Source of the DNA: Chloroflexota bacterium
GTDB taxonomy: Bacteria > Chloroflexota > Dehalococcoidia > Lucifugimonadales > QGNO01
DNA: 35,932 nt
Assembly (NCBI GenBank): GCA_003228195.2
Contig: QGNO01000018.1
Location: forward strand, 1-35,932
Direction: 5' to 3'
Both the position numbers and the translations under genes were made by a program. The notes beneath the pieces were generated by a model. That model made no database searches. It was not told where the DNA came from and worked only from the letters and a program-made list of their open reading frames with translations. This document shows, piece by piece, positions 26,106-33,584 of the stretch; within the stretch, counting starts at the first letter, position 1, and the number at the start of each line of letters is the position of its first letter.

Positions 26106-26198
26106 TGGCGGAGGGAGCGGGATTCGAACCCGCGAAGGGGCTCATCACCCCCAACCCGCTTAGCAGGCGGGCGCACTAGGCCACTATGCGATCCCTCC
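26106..26198 (-). tRNA. tRNA-Ser (anticodon GCU)
   Basis: The 93-base class II tRNA folds with acceptor stem GGAGGGA/TCCCTCC, anticodon stem CCCGC/GCGGG around the loop CTGCTAA (anticodon GCU), a long variable arm, and T arm GCGGG-TTCGAAT-CCCGC. G73 and CCA are encoded. It lies between miaB and the deaminase gene, on the same strand. Confidence 0.96.
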
Positions 26199-26210
26199 TC
26201 AATCCGAAGA

Positions 26211-26239
26211 ACTATAGCAAGGGAACCAAGTCCCCGCAA
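26211..26239 (-). promoter_or_regulatory. Promoter for tRNA-Ser
   Basis: On minus, TTGCGG (26239-26234), exactly 17 bases and TATAGT (26216-26211) lie 12 bases before the tRNA 5' end. Transcription would begin a few bases before the mature tRNA. Confidence 0.6.
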
Positions 26240-26283
26240 GGATAAGTCGCTTCTAACCCGAAATTATACAAAACGGACAACTG

Positions 26284-26736
26284 TTACTGAGCAGATCTCC
26301 ACTTGTTTACAATCTCTTCACTCTCTTTCTGAAGAACACCTGTAGTGAGAGACAGTTTGTCGCCGAAATTCGCGAGTTCTATCAGCTTCTCTACTGTGTA
26401 TCCGCTATACTGACCTCCTGTGCCGCTACCTCTGCCTCCTAAAACCAGGCGGCTCACTCCCGCTGCCATGATCGCACCAAGACACATAGGGCAGGGTTCC
26501 CAAGAAGCGTAAAGGGTCGCACCAGGGAAACTAAGAGCTTTGGTCGAGATACCTGCATCTCTTAAAGCCACCGTTTCCGCATGAGCCGTCGGGTCAAATG
26601 TGCTGTACTCGATATTCCGACCGGTTTGTATCACTTCACCATCCTTCGCAAGCACTGCACCAAAAGGCTGGTCACCCAATTCCAAACCCTTAACCGCTTC
26701 ATCTATTGCTATCTGCATCAACTCTGTGTCATTCAA
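26284..26736 (-). CDS. Nucleoside/nucleobase deaminase, CDA superfamily (TadA/GuaD-like)
   Basis: The 150-residue protein is a zinc-dependent deaminase with the motif HAE (52-54, in PTAHAETVAL) and PCPMC (Cys82 and Cys85), which bind zinc and provide the catalytic glutamate. The fold resembles TadA, but the insert STFDPTAHAE and the C-terminal segment after LGGRGSGTGG resemble guanine or cytosine deaminase-like paralogues more than true tRNA adenosine deaminase, so the substrate is open. The ATG at 26736 lies 14 bases after GGAGGAG, which is long. It is downstream of polA on the same strand, with a gap of 72 bases. Confidence 0.82.
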   Translation of the reverse strand: MNDTELMQIAIDEAVKGLELGDQPFGAVLAKDGEVIQTGRNIEYSTFDPTAHAETVALRDAGISTKALSFPGATLYASWEPCPMCLGAIMAAGVSRLVLGGRGSGTGGQYSGYTVEKLIELANFGDKLSLTTGVLQKESEEIVNKWRSAQ

Positions 26737-26808
26737 AATGTTATCTCCTCCTAAGAATTCTTTAATGAGCTACGGTAAACTCTAAATAGCCGACATTTCC
26801 GGAAAAAC

Positions 26809-29622
26809 CTATTCCAAATCTCCCCAGTTTGGTCCTTCCTTAATGTCTACTTTGAGCGGGACACTCAGCTCAAGTGCCGCCGGCATCAGATCCAATATCA
26901 TCTTCTTAATAGCGTTGATTTCATCAGGCGGTGACTCGAATATGAGTTCGTCATGCACCTGGAGTAACATTCTAGTCTGTAATTCATCCATTCGCATCTG
27001 ATCATAAATGCGAATCATCGCTATCTTTATGATGTCTGCAGCGGTACCTTGTATCGGCATATTTATCGCGACCCGTTCCGCCCCTTGTCTAACATGCACA
27101 TTTGGGCTGTTTATTTCAGGCATGAATCGCTGCCGGCCGAGCAAGGTCTTTGTAAAGAGATCCTTCCTTGTCTGTTGCTTAACCTCCTCAACATAGAAGC
27201 GAATGCCGGGGTACTTCGCAAAATAGCTGTCAATAAACTTAGCACTCTCATAAATATTTAAATCCGTTTGCTGCGACATGCCATGCGCTGAAAGTCCGTA
27301 AATTATTCCGAAGTTCATAACCTTGGCCAATCGACGCATGTCTAGCGTGACCTCATCTATCGGAACATCATAAACTTCCGATGCCGTTGCAGCGTGAATG
27401 TCCTCGTCCCGATGAAAGGCCCCCATTAGTGCTTCGTCCTGGGAGTAGTGAGCCAATATACGAAGTTCGATCTGAGAATAGTCGGCTGCGACCAAACTCC
27501 AACCCGACTCAGCCTTAAAAGCCTTCCGAACCTGCCTGCCGAGTTCCGTTCTAACAGGTATGTTCTGTAGATTGGGATCGCTCGAAGAAAACCGTCCGGT
27601 AGACGAACCAACCTGGTTGTAATTTGTGTGAACTCTGCCCGTTTTAGGATTTACCAAAGTGGGAAGTGCATCGACATAAGTAGACTTTAGCTTACTGAGT
27701 TCCCTGTATCTGAGAACCTGTTCTACAAGTGGGCTGGCTCCCTTGAGTGTCTCCAAAGCTGAGGCATCCGTAGAGTAACCGGTCTTGGTCTTTTTCGCTG
27801 CAGGAAGACCAAGCTCACGCAATCTGGCTGGAGGAAGCAACTTTTCAAATAGGATAGTCCCCAGTTGCTGGGTAGACTTAATATTGAACTCCTGCCCCGC
27901 CTCCTTATATACCTCCTCCTCCACAGTGGTTAATTCCGCAGCGATATCCCCTGACATAGCATTTAATTCATTCGTATCTACAATAATTCCGTTACTTTGC
28001 ATCTCTACGAGAACCGGTACGAGCGGCACCTCTATCTCCTTAAGAACCTTGTTCATGTCTGTGCCGCTTAATTTCAGCTCAAGGAGATCTCTCAGCCTGC
28101 CAGACATATCCGCATCCGCTGCAGCATAAGGAGTCGCTGCCTCTATAGATACATGGTCGAAGGTAATCTGCTTCTGTCCAGTCCCAATCAGATTCGTGAT
28201 GGAGGTCATCTCTTCTTCGAGTAACTGGAATGCCAACTGCTTAAGGCCTATGGCGTTATATCCCAAAAGCTGCGCCCCTACCATCGAATCAAAACCCAAG
28301 CCCTTAACTTCAATGTCATAACTCTTAAGAACGGTCATATCGAAGCTTGCTTTGTGTGCAGTCTTAGATATAGACGGATCCTCGAAGATAGGCTTAACCA
28401 TCTTCAGAGCTTCACTCAAAGGCACCTGCAACCCTTCAGTGTGACCTAGAGGAACATAAAAACCGTTTCCTGCTTTTGTGGAAAATGAGAGCCCTACGAG
28501 ATCTGCTCTTGTCGGATCAAGCCCGGATGTCTCTGTGTCAAAAGCAAACCTTTTTGCCAGATAAAGCTCCTCTATTAACGCCGCCAGACCCTGAGCCGTA
28601 TCTATGCACTGATACATAGTTTCTATCTTCTCTCTTGGCGTCTCTTCCTCTACCTCAGCTGTTACAGACATATCCATGAGCGTACCCTGAACAGGTTGGG
28701 CTGGTGGCGCGCTACTGCTGCCAGGAATTCGCCTGATCATGCTGACAAACTCCAGATCCCTAAGCGCGCCAGTAACCTTTTCTCTACTAAACGCTCCGAA
28801 CCTGCCACCCTCAACATCAAATTTTATCGGCATGTTCCTTACAATTGTCGTGAGGTGCCTTCCCTCAAAAGCCGCTTCCTTATGATCTATTAAGAGCTGC
28901 CGTATTCGCGGAGATACCACCTCATCAATGCGTTCATAAATATTGTCCAGAGTTTCGAGCTGAGTAAGCAGCTTTATAGCCGTACCACGACCTATGCCAG
29001 GAATTCCCGGTATATTGTCTGAGGAGTCACCTTCAAGTCCCTTGATGTCAGGGATGTGTTCCGGGCCAAGCCCCTTATAACGCTCTCTCACGGCCTCCTC
29101 ATCGAACACCTTCTGCTGCTGAGCACTGTAACTAAGCAGCACCCTTGTCTGAGGCGAAACCAATTGAAGAGTATCGGTGTCACCGGTCAAGATTATCGTG
29201 TCCAAACCGGACTGTTCTGCCTGGGCTGAAATGGTGCCTATCACATCGTCCGCTTCATAGCCCTTCATCTCATATATTGGAACTTCAAACGCCTCAAGGA
29301 TCTGTTTAACGAACGGGAACTGCGCTTGTAGATCCGGGGGCGCGTGTGGGCGCTGCGCCTTGTATGCAGCGAACTCCTCATGGCGAAAGGTTGGGCCCTT
29401 CACATCAAACGCTATCGCACAGTGGCTGGGATTCCAGTCAGATATCGACTTGAGGAAAGTGTTTGTAAACCCATAAACGCCCTTAACCTCTTCGCCAGTA
29501 CTCCGGAGGTTCATAGCATACTGGATGGCATAAAAGGCACGATACACCATGGCGTGGCCGTCCATAAGCATCAATAAAGGTCTCTGCCGTGCACCGCGTT
29601 CGAGTTCGTTTTGAACCATCAT
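26809..29622 (-). CDS. polA: DNA polymerase I
   Basis: The 937-residue enzyme has three domains. The 5' nuclease (1-300) starts with LMLMDGHAMVYRAFYAI and contains TGDTDTLQLV and the helix-hairpin-helix GIPGIGRGTAIKLL. A 3'-5' exonuclease (about 345-530) has DTETSGLDP as Exo I, AHKASFDMTVL as Exo II and YAAADADMSGRL as Exo III. Its acidic residues look intact, so proofreading is likely retained. The polymerase has motif A DYSQIELRILAHYS (near 711-727), motif B RRLAKVMNFGIIYG (761-774) and motif C VHDELIFE (about 887-895). The double ATG start follows AGAGGAG. It is transcribed away from the tRNA cluster. Confidence 0.97.
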   Translation of the reverse strand: MMVQNELERGARQRPLLMLMDGHAMVYRAFYAIQYAMNLRSTGEEVKGVYGFTNTFLKSISDWNPSHCAIAFDVKGPTFRHEEFAAYKAQRPHAPPDLQAQFPFVKQILEAFEVPIYEMKGYEADDVIGTISAQAEQSGLDTIILTGDTDTLQLVSPQTRVLLSYSAQQQKVFDEEAVRERYKGLGPEHIPDIKGLEGDSSDNIPGIPGIGRGTAIKLLTQLETLDNIYERIDEVVSPRIRQLLIDHKEAAFEGRHLTTIVRNMPIKFDVEGGRFGAFSREKVTGALRDLEFVSMIRRIPGSSSAPPAQPVQGTLMDMSVTAEVEEETPREKIETMYQCIDTAQGLAALIEELYLAKRFAFDTETSGLDPTRADLVGLSFSTKAGNGFYVPLGHTEGLQVPLSEALKMVKPIFEDPSISKTAHKASFDMTVLKSYDIEVKGLGFDSMVGAQLLGYNAIGLKQLAFQLLEEEMTSITNLIGTGQKQITFDHVSIEAATPYAAADADMSGRLRDLLELKLSGTDMNKVLKEIEVPLVPVLVEMQSNGIIVDTNELNAMSGDIAAELTTVEEEVYKEAGQEFNIKSTQQLGTILFEKLLPPARLRELGLPAAKKTKTGYSTDASALETLKGASPLVEQVLRYRELSKLKSTYVDALPTLVNPKTGRVHTNYNQVGSSTGRFSSSDPNLQNIPVRTELGRQVRKAFKAESGWSLVAADYSQIELRILAHYSQDEALMGAFHRDEDIHAATASEVYDVPIDEVTLDMRRLAKVMNFGIIYGLSAHGMSQQTDLNIYESAKFIDSYFAKYPGIRFYVEEVKQQTRKDLFTKTLLGRQRFMPEINSPNVHVRQGAERVAINMPIQGTAADIIKIAMIRIYDQMRMDELQTRMLLQVHDELIFESPPDEINAIKKMILDLMPAALELSVPLKVDIKEGPNWGDLE

Positions 29623-29647
29623 TCTCCTCTAAGTTGGAGATAGGACC

Positions 29648-29656
29648 ATTATAACA
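29648..29656 (-). promoter_or_regulatory. Extended -10 promoter for polA
   Basis: TGTTATAAT on minus is a perfect -10 hexamer with the TGn extension. Transcription would begin near 29641, about 20 bases before the polA ATG. No good -35 box is present, as is usual for extended -10 promoters. Confidence 0.5.
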
Positions 29657-29702
29657 ACCATTCAAAAAATCCCACCCACTAACATATCTGAATAATTATT
29701 GT

Positions 29703-29732
29703 TTGACACCCTGATTTAGCCCAAGATAAGAT
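29703..29732 (+). promoter_or_regulatory. Promoter for the Met-Val-Leu tRNA cluster
   Basis: TTGACA (29703-29708), an 18-base spacer and TAAGAT (29727-29732) lie about 50 bases before the first tRNA. No other promoter is evident between the three tRNAs, so they are probably one transcript. Confidence 0.5.
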
Positions 29733-29782
29733 TACTAGGTTGATGGAGAGGGCATGAGACGGCTGGTCACTCCTCTCTAGGG

Positions 29783-29857
29783 GGCAACGTAGCTCAGGGG
29801 CAGAGCGGGCGCTTCATAAGCGCTAGGTCGTTGGTTCGAAACCAACCGTTGCCACCA
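29783..29857 (+). tRNA. tRNA-Met (anticodon CAU)
   Basis: The cloverleaf has acceptor GGCAACG/CGTTGCC, anticodon stem GCGCT/AGCGC with loop TCATA (CAU), T arm GTTGG-TTCGAAA-CCAAC, and encoded CCA. The first base pair is G-C and the anticodon stem lacks three G-C pairs, so it is not the initiator. Elongator Met is most likely; tRNA-Ile with a modified CAU is the alternative. Confidence 0.94.
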
Positions 29858-29884
29858 TCAACTGTGCCATTAAATGGATTTCGC

Positions 29885-29961
29885 GGGCGGTTAGCTCAGC
29901 TGGTTAGAGCGTCGCGTTCACATCGCGAAGGTCGCTGGTTCGAGTCCAGCACCGCCCACCA
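29885..29961 (+). tRNA. tRNA-Val (anticodon CAC)
   Basis: The cloverleaf has acceptor GGGCGGT/ACCGCCC, D arm AGCTCAGCTGGTTAGAGC, anticodon stem TCGCG/CGCGA with loop TTCACAT (CAC), T arm GCTGG-TTCGAGT-CCAGC, and encoded CCA. It reads GUG. Confidence 0.96.
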
Positions 29962-29985
29962 TTTTCTTTGGATCCTCTCTAAAAT

Positions 29986-30071
29986 GCCGAAGTGGCGAAA
30001 CGGTAGACGCGCTACGTTCAGGGCGTAGTGCCCGCAAGGGTGTGGGAGTTCGAATCTCCCCTTCGGCACCA
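29986..30071 (+). tRNA. tRNA-Leu (anticodon CAG)
   Basis: A class II tRNA with acceptor GCCGAAG/CTTCGGC, anticodon stem CTACG/CGTAG with loop TTCAGGG (CAG), a variable arm containing TGCCCGCAAGGGTG, T arm GGGAG-TTCGAAT-CTCCC, and encoded CCA. It reads CUG. It is the last tRNA before the accessory-looking region. Confidence 0.96.
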
Positions 30072-30104
30072 ACCTGCTACCTGCAGGAACTACCTAAAGG
30101 GACG

Positions 30105-31037
30105 TTAGCCATTCCATAAATCCGTAAATTCTGTTGCAACTATATCGTTGTAGCCCACTGGTCCACCCTCTAACAATCCTGCTCTTGTCGCAAACGAGAC
30201 CAATCCATCAATAAATTCATTTTTCACATTAGCGTCATAGTATGGCAAGTCTCTTTCTATCAGCTTAGTAATTAATCCAGCTTCTTTTTCAGGAAAAAGT
30301 TTCTTTCCTACGACCTCAGCAAGATTTACATTCTCTATAAGGGCCTTTTGAGCCTTAACTATAGCCCGAATTGCACCTGCGGCGACATCGGGGTTTTTAT
30401 CCAGAAATTGTTGACTGGTTGTCAAAGAGGGTTGCGTAAAATAGAAAGCTTCTTTGGGGCCATCTCCCCTACGTACATCAATGATCTTCTTCGCAATTCC
30501 ACTTGTAACAGCAACTTCTGCCCCCATTCCATTTGCCCAGAAACCATCAATTTTTCCTTCTATAAGAGCTTGTGCTGCTGAAACACCAAACGAAGCCCCG
30601 GGAATAAGCCCTCCAGGAGGCAGTCCGATCGAAATATTCTCTTTTTCCACATCAATACCAGCTGAAATTAACAGCTGCCTAAACCCCATATCAGGCCCAG
30701 GAGCAGCACCAAGTGTTAAACCACTAAGCCCATTTAAGTCACCAGGCTCTATATCTAAATCTTTTCTCACTACCAAAAACCAATACATACCCTGTGATAA
30801 AGCACAAAGAATTTTAGCCCCTTGCCATCGAGGAAAACCCCAAAGAGCTGCGTGAGCTGGCCCAGCGACAAAATGACACTCTCCATCCCTTAATGCTACA
30901 AAGGCATCTGGAACCGGCGAGATCATCTTGATCTCTGCATCAATTCCTTCTTCATTAAAAAACCCAAGCTCTACCGCTGCTAAAGCAGGAAAATAAGAAT
31001 TCGAAATTAAATCAGGTTGAGCAACTACATATTTCAT
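30105..31037 (-). CDS. NMT1/TauA-like substrate-binding protein without a signal peptide
   Basis: The 310-residue protein has the periplasmic-binding fold of the NMT1/THI5/SsuA group: YFPALAAVELGFFNEEGIDAE at the start, then a hinge-containing second lobe with SAAQALIEGKIDGFWANG. Proteins of this group bind thiamine precursors, taurine, alkanesulfonates or nitrate. Unlike typical members it starts directly with the first beta strand (MKYVVAQPDL) and lacks a signal peptide. The ATG at 31037 follows TGGAGAA with a good six-base spacing, so this start is well supported. No ABC permease or ATPase gene is adjacent. It may act in the cytoplasm, as THI5-like enzymes or sensors do. It lies 68 bases after the YeiH-family gene on the same strand. 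Confidence 0.8.
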   Translation of the reverse strand: MKYVVAQPDLISNSYFPALAAVELGFFNEEGIDAEIKMISPVPDAFVALRDGECHFVAGPAHAALWGFPRWQGAKILCALSQGMYWFLVVRKDLDIEPGDLNGLSGLTLGAAPGPDMGFRQLLISAGIDVEKENISIGLPPGGLIPGASFGVSAAQALIEGKIDGFWANGMGAEVAVTSGIAKKIIDVRRGDGPKEAFYFTQPSLTTSQQFLDKNPDVAAGAIRAIVKAQKALIENVNLAEVVGKKLFPEKEAGLITKLIERDLPYYDANVKNEFIDGLVSFATRAGLLEGGPVGYNDIVATEFTDLWNG

Positions 31038-31105
31038 ATAATTTCTCCAGAAAATACTAAGAGTGACTAATCTTTCTAGGGTTGTTTATATTACTTATAA
31101 GCTGG

Positions 31106-32140
31106 CTACAAGTAACTCCCACCTATCAAGGTAATCGTAACCATAAAAAGTAAAACGGCGGCAATTACAACCACAACTTTCGGGCCAACCTTTAGTATGT
31201 CCCTCACATCCACTCCCATACCAATCGCCACCATAGCAACAAGGAAAGAGTACCTAGAGAGTTCCCGGATATCGCCGCCAAGTCCTTCTCCAATAATCTC
31301 CAGTGACCTTAATGCCGCCAAAACGATAAACCCTATAACGAACCACGGCATGTACTGGAAAATGGAGATCTGCCCAAACGACTTCCTCTCCTCTTTATTC
31401 CCTTTAGAACCAGATTCAGAACTTCGCAATGTAATAAGGAGTTGCACGACTACTACTAGAGGAGCCAAAAGCACGACCCTAGTCAACTTAACGAATGTAG
31501 CAACAGATGCAGATGTCGCACTGACCATTGCAGATGCCGCATAGACCTGGGCGACTGCATAAACAGCCATCCCAGCAACGATTCCGTAATGATAATCACT
31601 TAAACCAAAGGCAGGAACAAGCAAAGGTAAAAGAATGATTTGAGCTGCCCCCAGTAGACCACTTATAGCGATTACTGAGGTAAGTTCAACTGAACTAGCA
31701 CCAATAATCGGGGCCATAACCGCAGCTGCTGAATTACCGCAAATAGAGTTGCTAACCCCTATCAATATAGAGAGCTTAGGCCCTAGTTTTAGGATCATAT
31801 GTCCAACAACAAAAGCAATCGCCATGCTCCCGGCAACCCCAAAAGCTATTAGAGCAAAAAGCCCGACACCTGCACTCGCAACCGTAGGAAGAAAGATACT
31901 GGCACCCAGTATCATCACAGAGAGCTCGAGTATGAATTTTCCTGAAAACTTTGTTCCAGCACTATGCCACTGCGCCTTAGGGAAAATGTTCTTGAAAGCT
32001 ATTCCAAGTAGAAGAGCTATCAACAGAGGATCGAATACCGTCTTCGGAAGTTGGCTCGTAATTCCTACTATTAGTGCAGCAAATGCCGAACATAATAGGA
32101 CACCCGGTGCAATCTTCAAAAGGCTTTCACGGTTAATCAT
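31106..32140 (-). CDS. YeiH/TauZ-family (COG2855) putative sulfate/sulfite exporter
   Basis: A polytopic membrane protein of about 344 residues with some ten hydrophobic segments. Family landmarks are LLIALLLGIAFKN, LELSVMILGASIFLP, GVSNSICGNSAAAVMAPIIGA, and YHYGIVAGMAVYAVAQVYAA with the closing SRYSFLVAMVAIGMGVDV. The family is annotated as putative sulfate exporters, and TauZ members accompany taurine degradation. The ATG at 32140 (MINRESLLKIAPG) gives a normal N-terminus. A TTG seven codons upstream, inside a palindrome, is the alternative; neither has a clear Shine-Dalgarno sequence. Its neighbour is the SBP-like gene, which suggests, but does not show, a shared sulfur-compound role. Confidence 0.85.
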   Translation of the reverse strand: MINRESLLKIAPGVLLCSAFAALIVGITSQLPKTVFDPLLIALLLGIAFKNIFPKAQWHSAGTKFSGKFILELSVMILGASIFLPTVASAGVGLFALIAFGVAGSMAIAFVVGHMILKLGPKLSILIGVSNSICGNSAAAVMAPIIGASSVELTSVIAISGLLGAAQIILLPLLVPAFGLSDYHYGIVAGMAVYAVAQVYAASAMVSATSASVATFVKLTRVVLLAPLVVVVQLLITLRSSESGSKGNKEERKSFGQISIFQYMPWFVIGFIVLAALRSLEIIGEGLGGDIRELSRYSFLVAMVAIGMGVDVRDILKVGPKVVVVIAAVLLFMVTITLIGGSYL

Positions 32141-32159
32141 CTCTATATTGTATATCCCC

Positions 32160-32173
32160 AATTAGATCTAATT
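32160..32173. promoter_or_regulatory. 14-bp perfect palindrome upstream of the YeiH-family gene
   Basis: AATTAGATCTAATT is its own reverse complement and lies 20 bases before the preferred ATG of the transporter gene. It may be an operator for a dimeric regulator. AT-rich palindromes of this size can also arise by chance. Confidence 0.35.
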
Positions 32174-32268
32174 TAATTCTACCGCATCACTCATACGGCA
32201 TACCCTCGACCGTATAAGCCGTTAATAGGAAAAAGCCTGAATTTCAAGTAAAGTGGAACAGTAAATAA

Positions 32269-32493
32269 GAAAACCTCAGCATAGATACGTTGGGAGGCAA
32301 CTTCACAATCACCGCTACCAGCTCAGACTTAACAGACGCAGTAAGTGTTCCAATCTCTACCTTAGTAGTATCTACGGCTGCTCCATCTGTAGGAAAAACA
32401 ACCCTTTGGGTCCTGTTCTTCTCCTTCACTACCCTCTTCTCAGTAATGTTAGTGAGGAGACAGAGGCTAACTCAAAGGCGAATCCAAGGATGA
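32269..32493 (+). pseudogene. Headless C-terminal tail of an exosortase-type sorted surface protein
   Basis: After an in-frame TAA at 32266-32268 the frame is open for 74 codons to a TGA at 32491-32493. The translation starts like the end of an Ig-like domain (GGNFTITATSSDLTDAVSV). It continues through STAAPSVGKTT to a hydrophobic helix (LWVLFFSFTTLFSVMLV) and a basic end (RRQRLTQRR). This is the three-part layout of exosortase or archaeosortase sorting signals. No signal peptide or good start exists: the only candidate is a TTG at 32290 without a ribosome binding site. It is therefore read as the remnant of a larger protein whose front was lost. Its TGA overlaps the exosortase ATG as ATGA, so the two were once translationally coupled. 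Confidence 0.6.
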
Positions 32494-33035
32494 GAGATCG
32501 CAGAGGAATAAGACGTGGACAAAGCAGGCCAACAAGCGGTGCATCAACTTGGACTGGTCTTCCATGGAAACGGGGATTAATCGGGTTAGGAGTTTTATAC
32601 CTAGCTTTACAGTCCTACCCCTGGTTTATTAATAGCGAAATAGGGGCTGTTGTCACTTCTTGGAATGCTGGCATGTTATGGGGAGTCCTTTGGGTAATAG
32701 GCCAACGACCAGATATAGCGGGCTCAACCTTACTTTCCAGCACTAATGAGTTTGTCGTAATCCCAGAATGCACAATTTTCGCACCACTAGCTCTATTCGT
32801 TGCGGGGCTCCTGGTGTTCCCCTCTGGTGCCAGAGAGAAGCTCATTGGTTTCATGGCAGGTTTCATTATTCTGTCAGTTATAAACCTTGTTAGATTACTT
32901 ACTCTTTACGGTATCGCCCACATATCGCCTGGGCTATTTGACGCAACTCACCTTTTTTTCTGGCAGCCCGTAATGGCTATAAGTGCTCTAGTTATTTGGG
33001 GTTTTTGGGCCGAAAGGAGCAGCAAAGTTGAATAG
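32490..33035 (+). CDS. Exosortase/archaeosortase-family transpeptidase
   Basis: A membrane protein of 181 residues from the ATG at 32490, after a basic N-terminus (MRDRRGIRRGQSR). The exosortase catalytic residues are in place: Cys94 in IPECTIFAPL, Arg135 in INLVRLL and His154 in FDATHLFFWQ, each beside a hydrophobic helix. Enzymes of this family cut C-terminal sorting tails and attach the protein to a surface polymer or lipid. The spacing and the FDxxH-x-x-FWQ pattern resemble compact exosortases such as the XrtH group more than the long EpsH-linked type. The start overlaps the stop of the tail fragment (ATGA), and the end overlaps the next gene by eight bases. The partner substrate in this genome is not known. 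Confidence 0.8.
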   Translation: MRDRRGIRRGQSRPTSGASTWTGLPWKRGLIGLGVLYLALQSYPWFINSEIGAVVTSWNAGMLWGVLWVIGQRPDIAGSTLLSSTNEFVVIPECTIFAPLALFVAGLLVFPSGAREKLIGFMAGFIILSVINLVRLLTLYGIAHISPGLFDATHLFFWQPVMAISALVIWGFWAERSSKVE

Positions 33036-33576
33036 TCTAAATAGACTTAAGATTCCGTTATCATTTGTGCTCGCCATTTTTGTATTAATGGCTGCACTTG
33101 GTTTTTTAGGGGCAACCAAGATTTACGGAATAACGCTTAGTTTCGTTGCAGGTGAACTGTCATCTTTATTCGGTAACACCATAGAATTCAAAGAAAACGT
33201 GATAGTGATAATCAAGGGCAGTTCAAACTCTATACAGAAGCCGTTGGAGTTACCGCCGGAGCTTTCGTATTACGCCCTCTCTTTACTAATTGGGCTAATA
33301 GCAGCTACTCCTAAAAACACCTGGCGAAGCCGGGTAGCACTCGCAGGACTCACGATCATAGGAGTCTTAGCAGCTCAGTCTTTTTTGCTAACTGGCTTCT
33401 CGATAATGGATCGTTCAACCGAATTACAGCTCGCAAAATCGAAGGCGATGTACTCCGCCTGGTGGAGCATAGGACCCCTTATCTTTGCCGCTTGGTGGTT
33501 CTGGATAAACTGGCTTCCATCGATAGTTCCCAACAGTTTCTTCACTAAGGGCAACCGTTTCAAACGGGGGAAATGA
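33028..33576 (+). CDS. Exosortase-associated membrane protein
   Basis: A 182-residue protein with four predicted membrane helices (about 10-30, 80-96, 103-125 and 144-167). An outside loop of about 50 residues, from ITLSFVAGELSSLFG to LELPPELS, separates the first two. No catalytic motif is recognised. The start is a TTG at 33028, eight bases after AGGAG and inside the end of the exosortase gene, so the two are co-translated. Some exosortases, notably XrtH, have a co-encoded membrane partner of similar size; equivalence here is inferred from position and topology. It ends eight bases before the stop of the convergent gene on minus. Confidence 0.65.
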   Translation: MNSLNRLKIPLSFVLAIFVLMAALGFLGATKIYGITLSFVAGELSSLFGNTIEFKENVIVIIKGSSNSIQKPLELPPELSYYALSLLIGLIAATPKNTWRSRVALAGLTIIGVLAAQSFLLTGFSIMDRSTELQLAKSKAMYSAWWSIGPLIFAAWWFWINWLPSIVPNSFFTKGNRFKRGK

Positions 33577-33584
33577 GTCCTGAT

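Noticed and set aside
32290-32493. A complete 67-residue small membrane peptide starting at TTG 32290
   Set aside because: There is no ribosome binding site, and the open frame extends upstream of the TTG with Ig-domain-like sequence, so a remnant of a longer protein explains it better.
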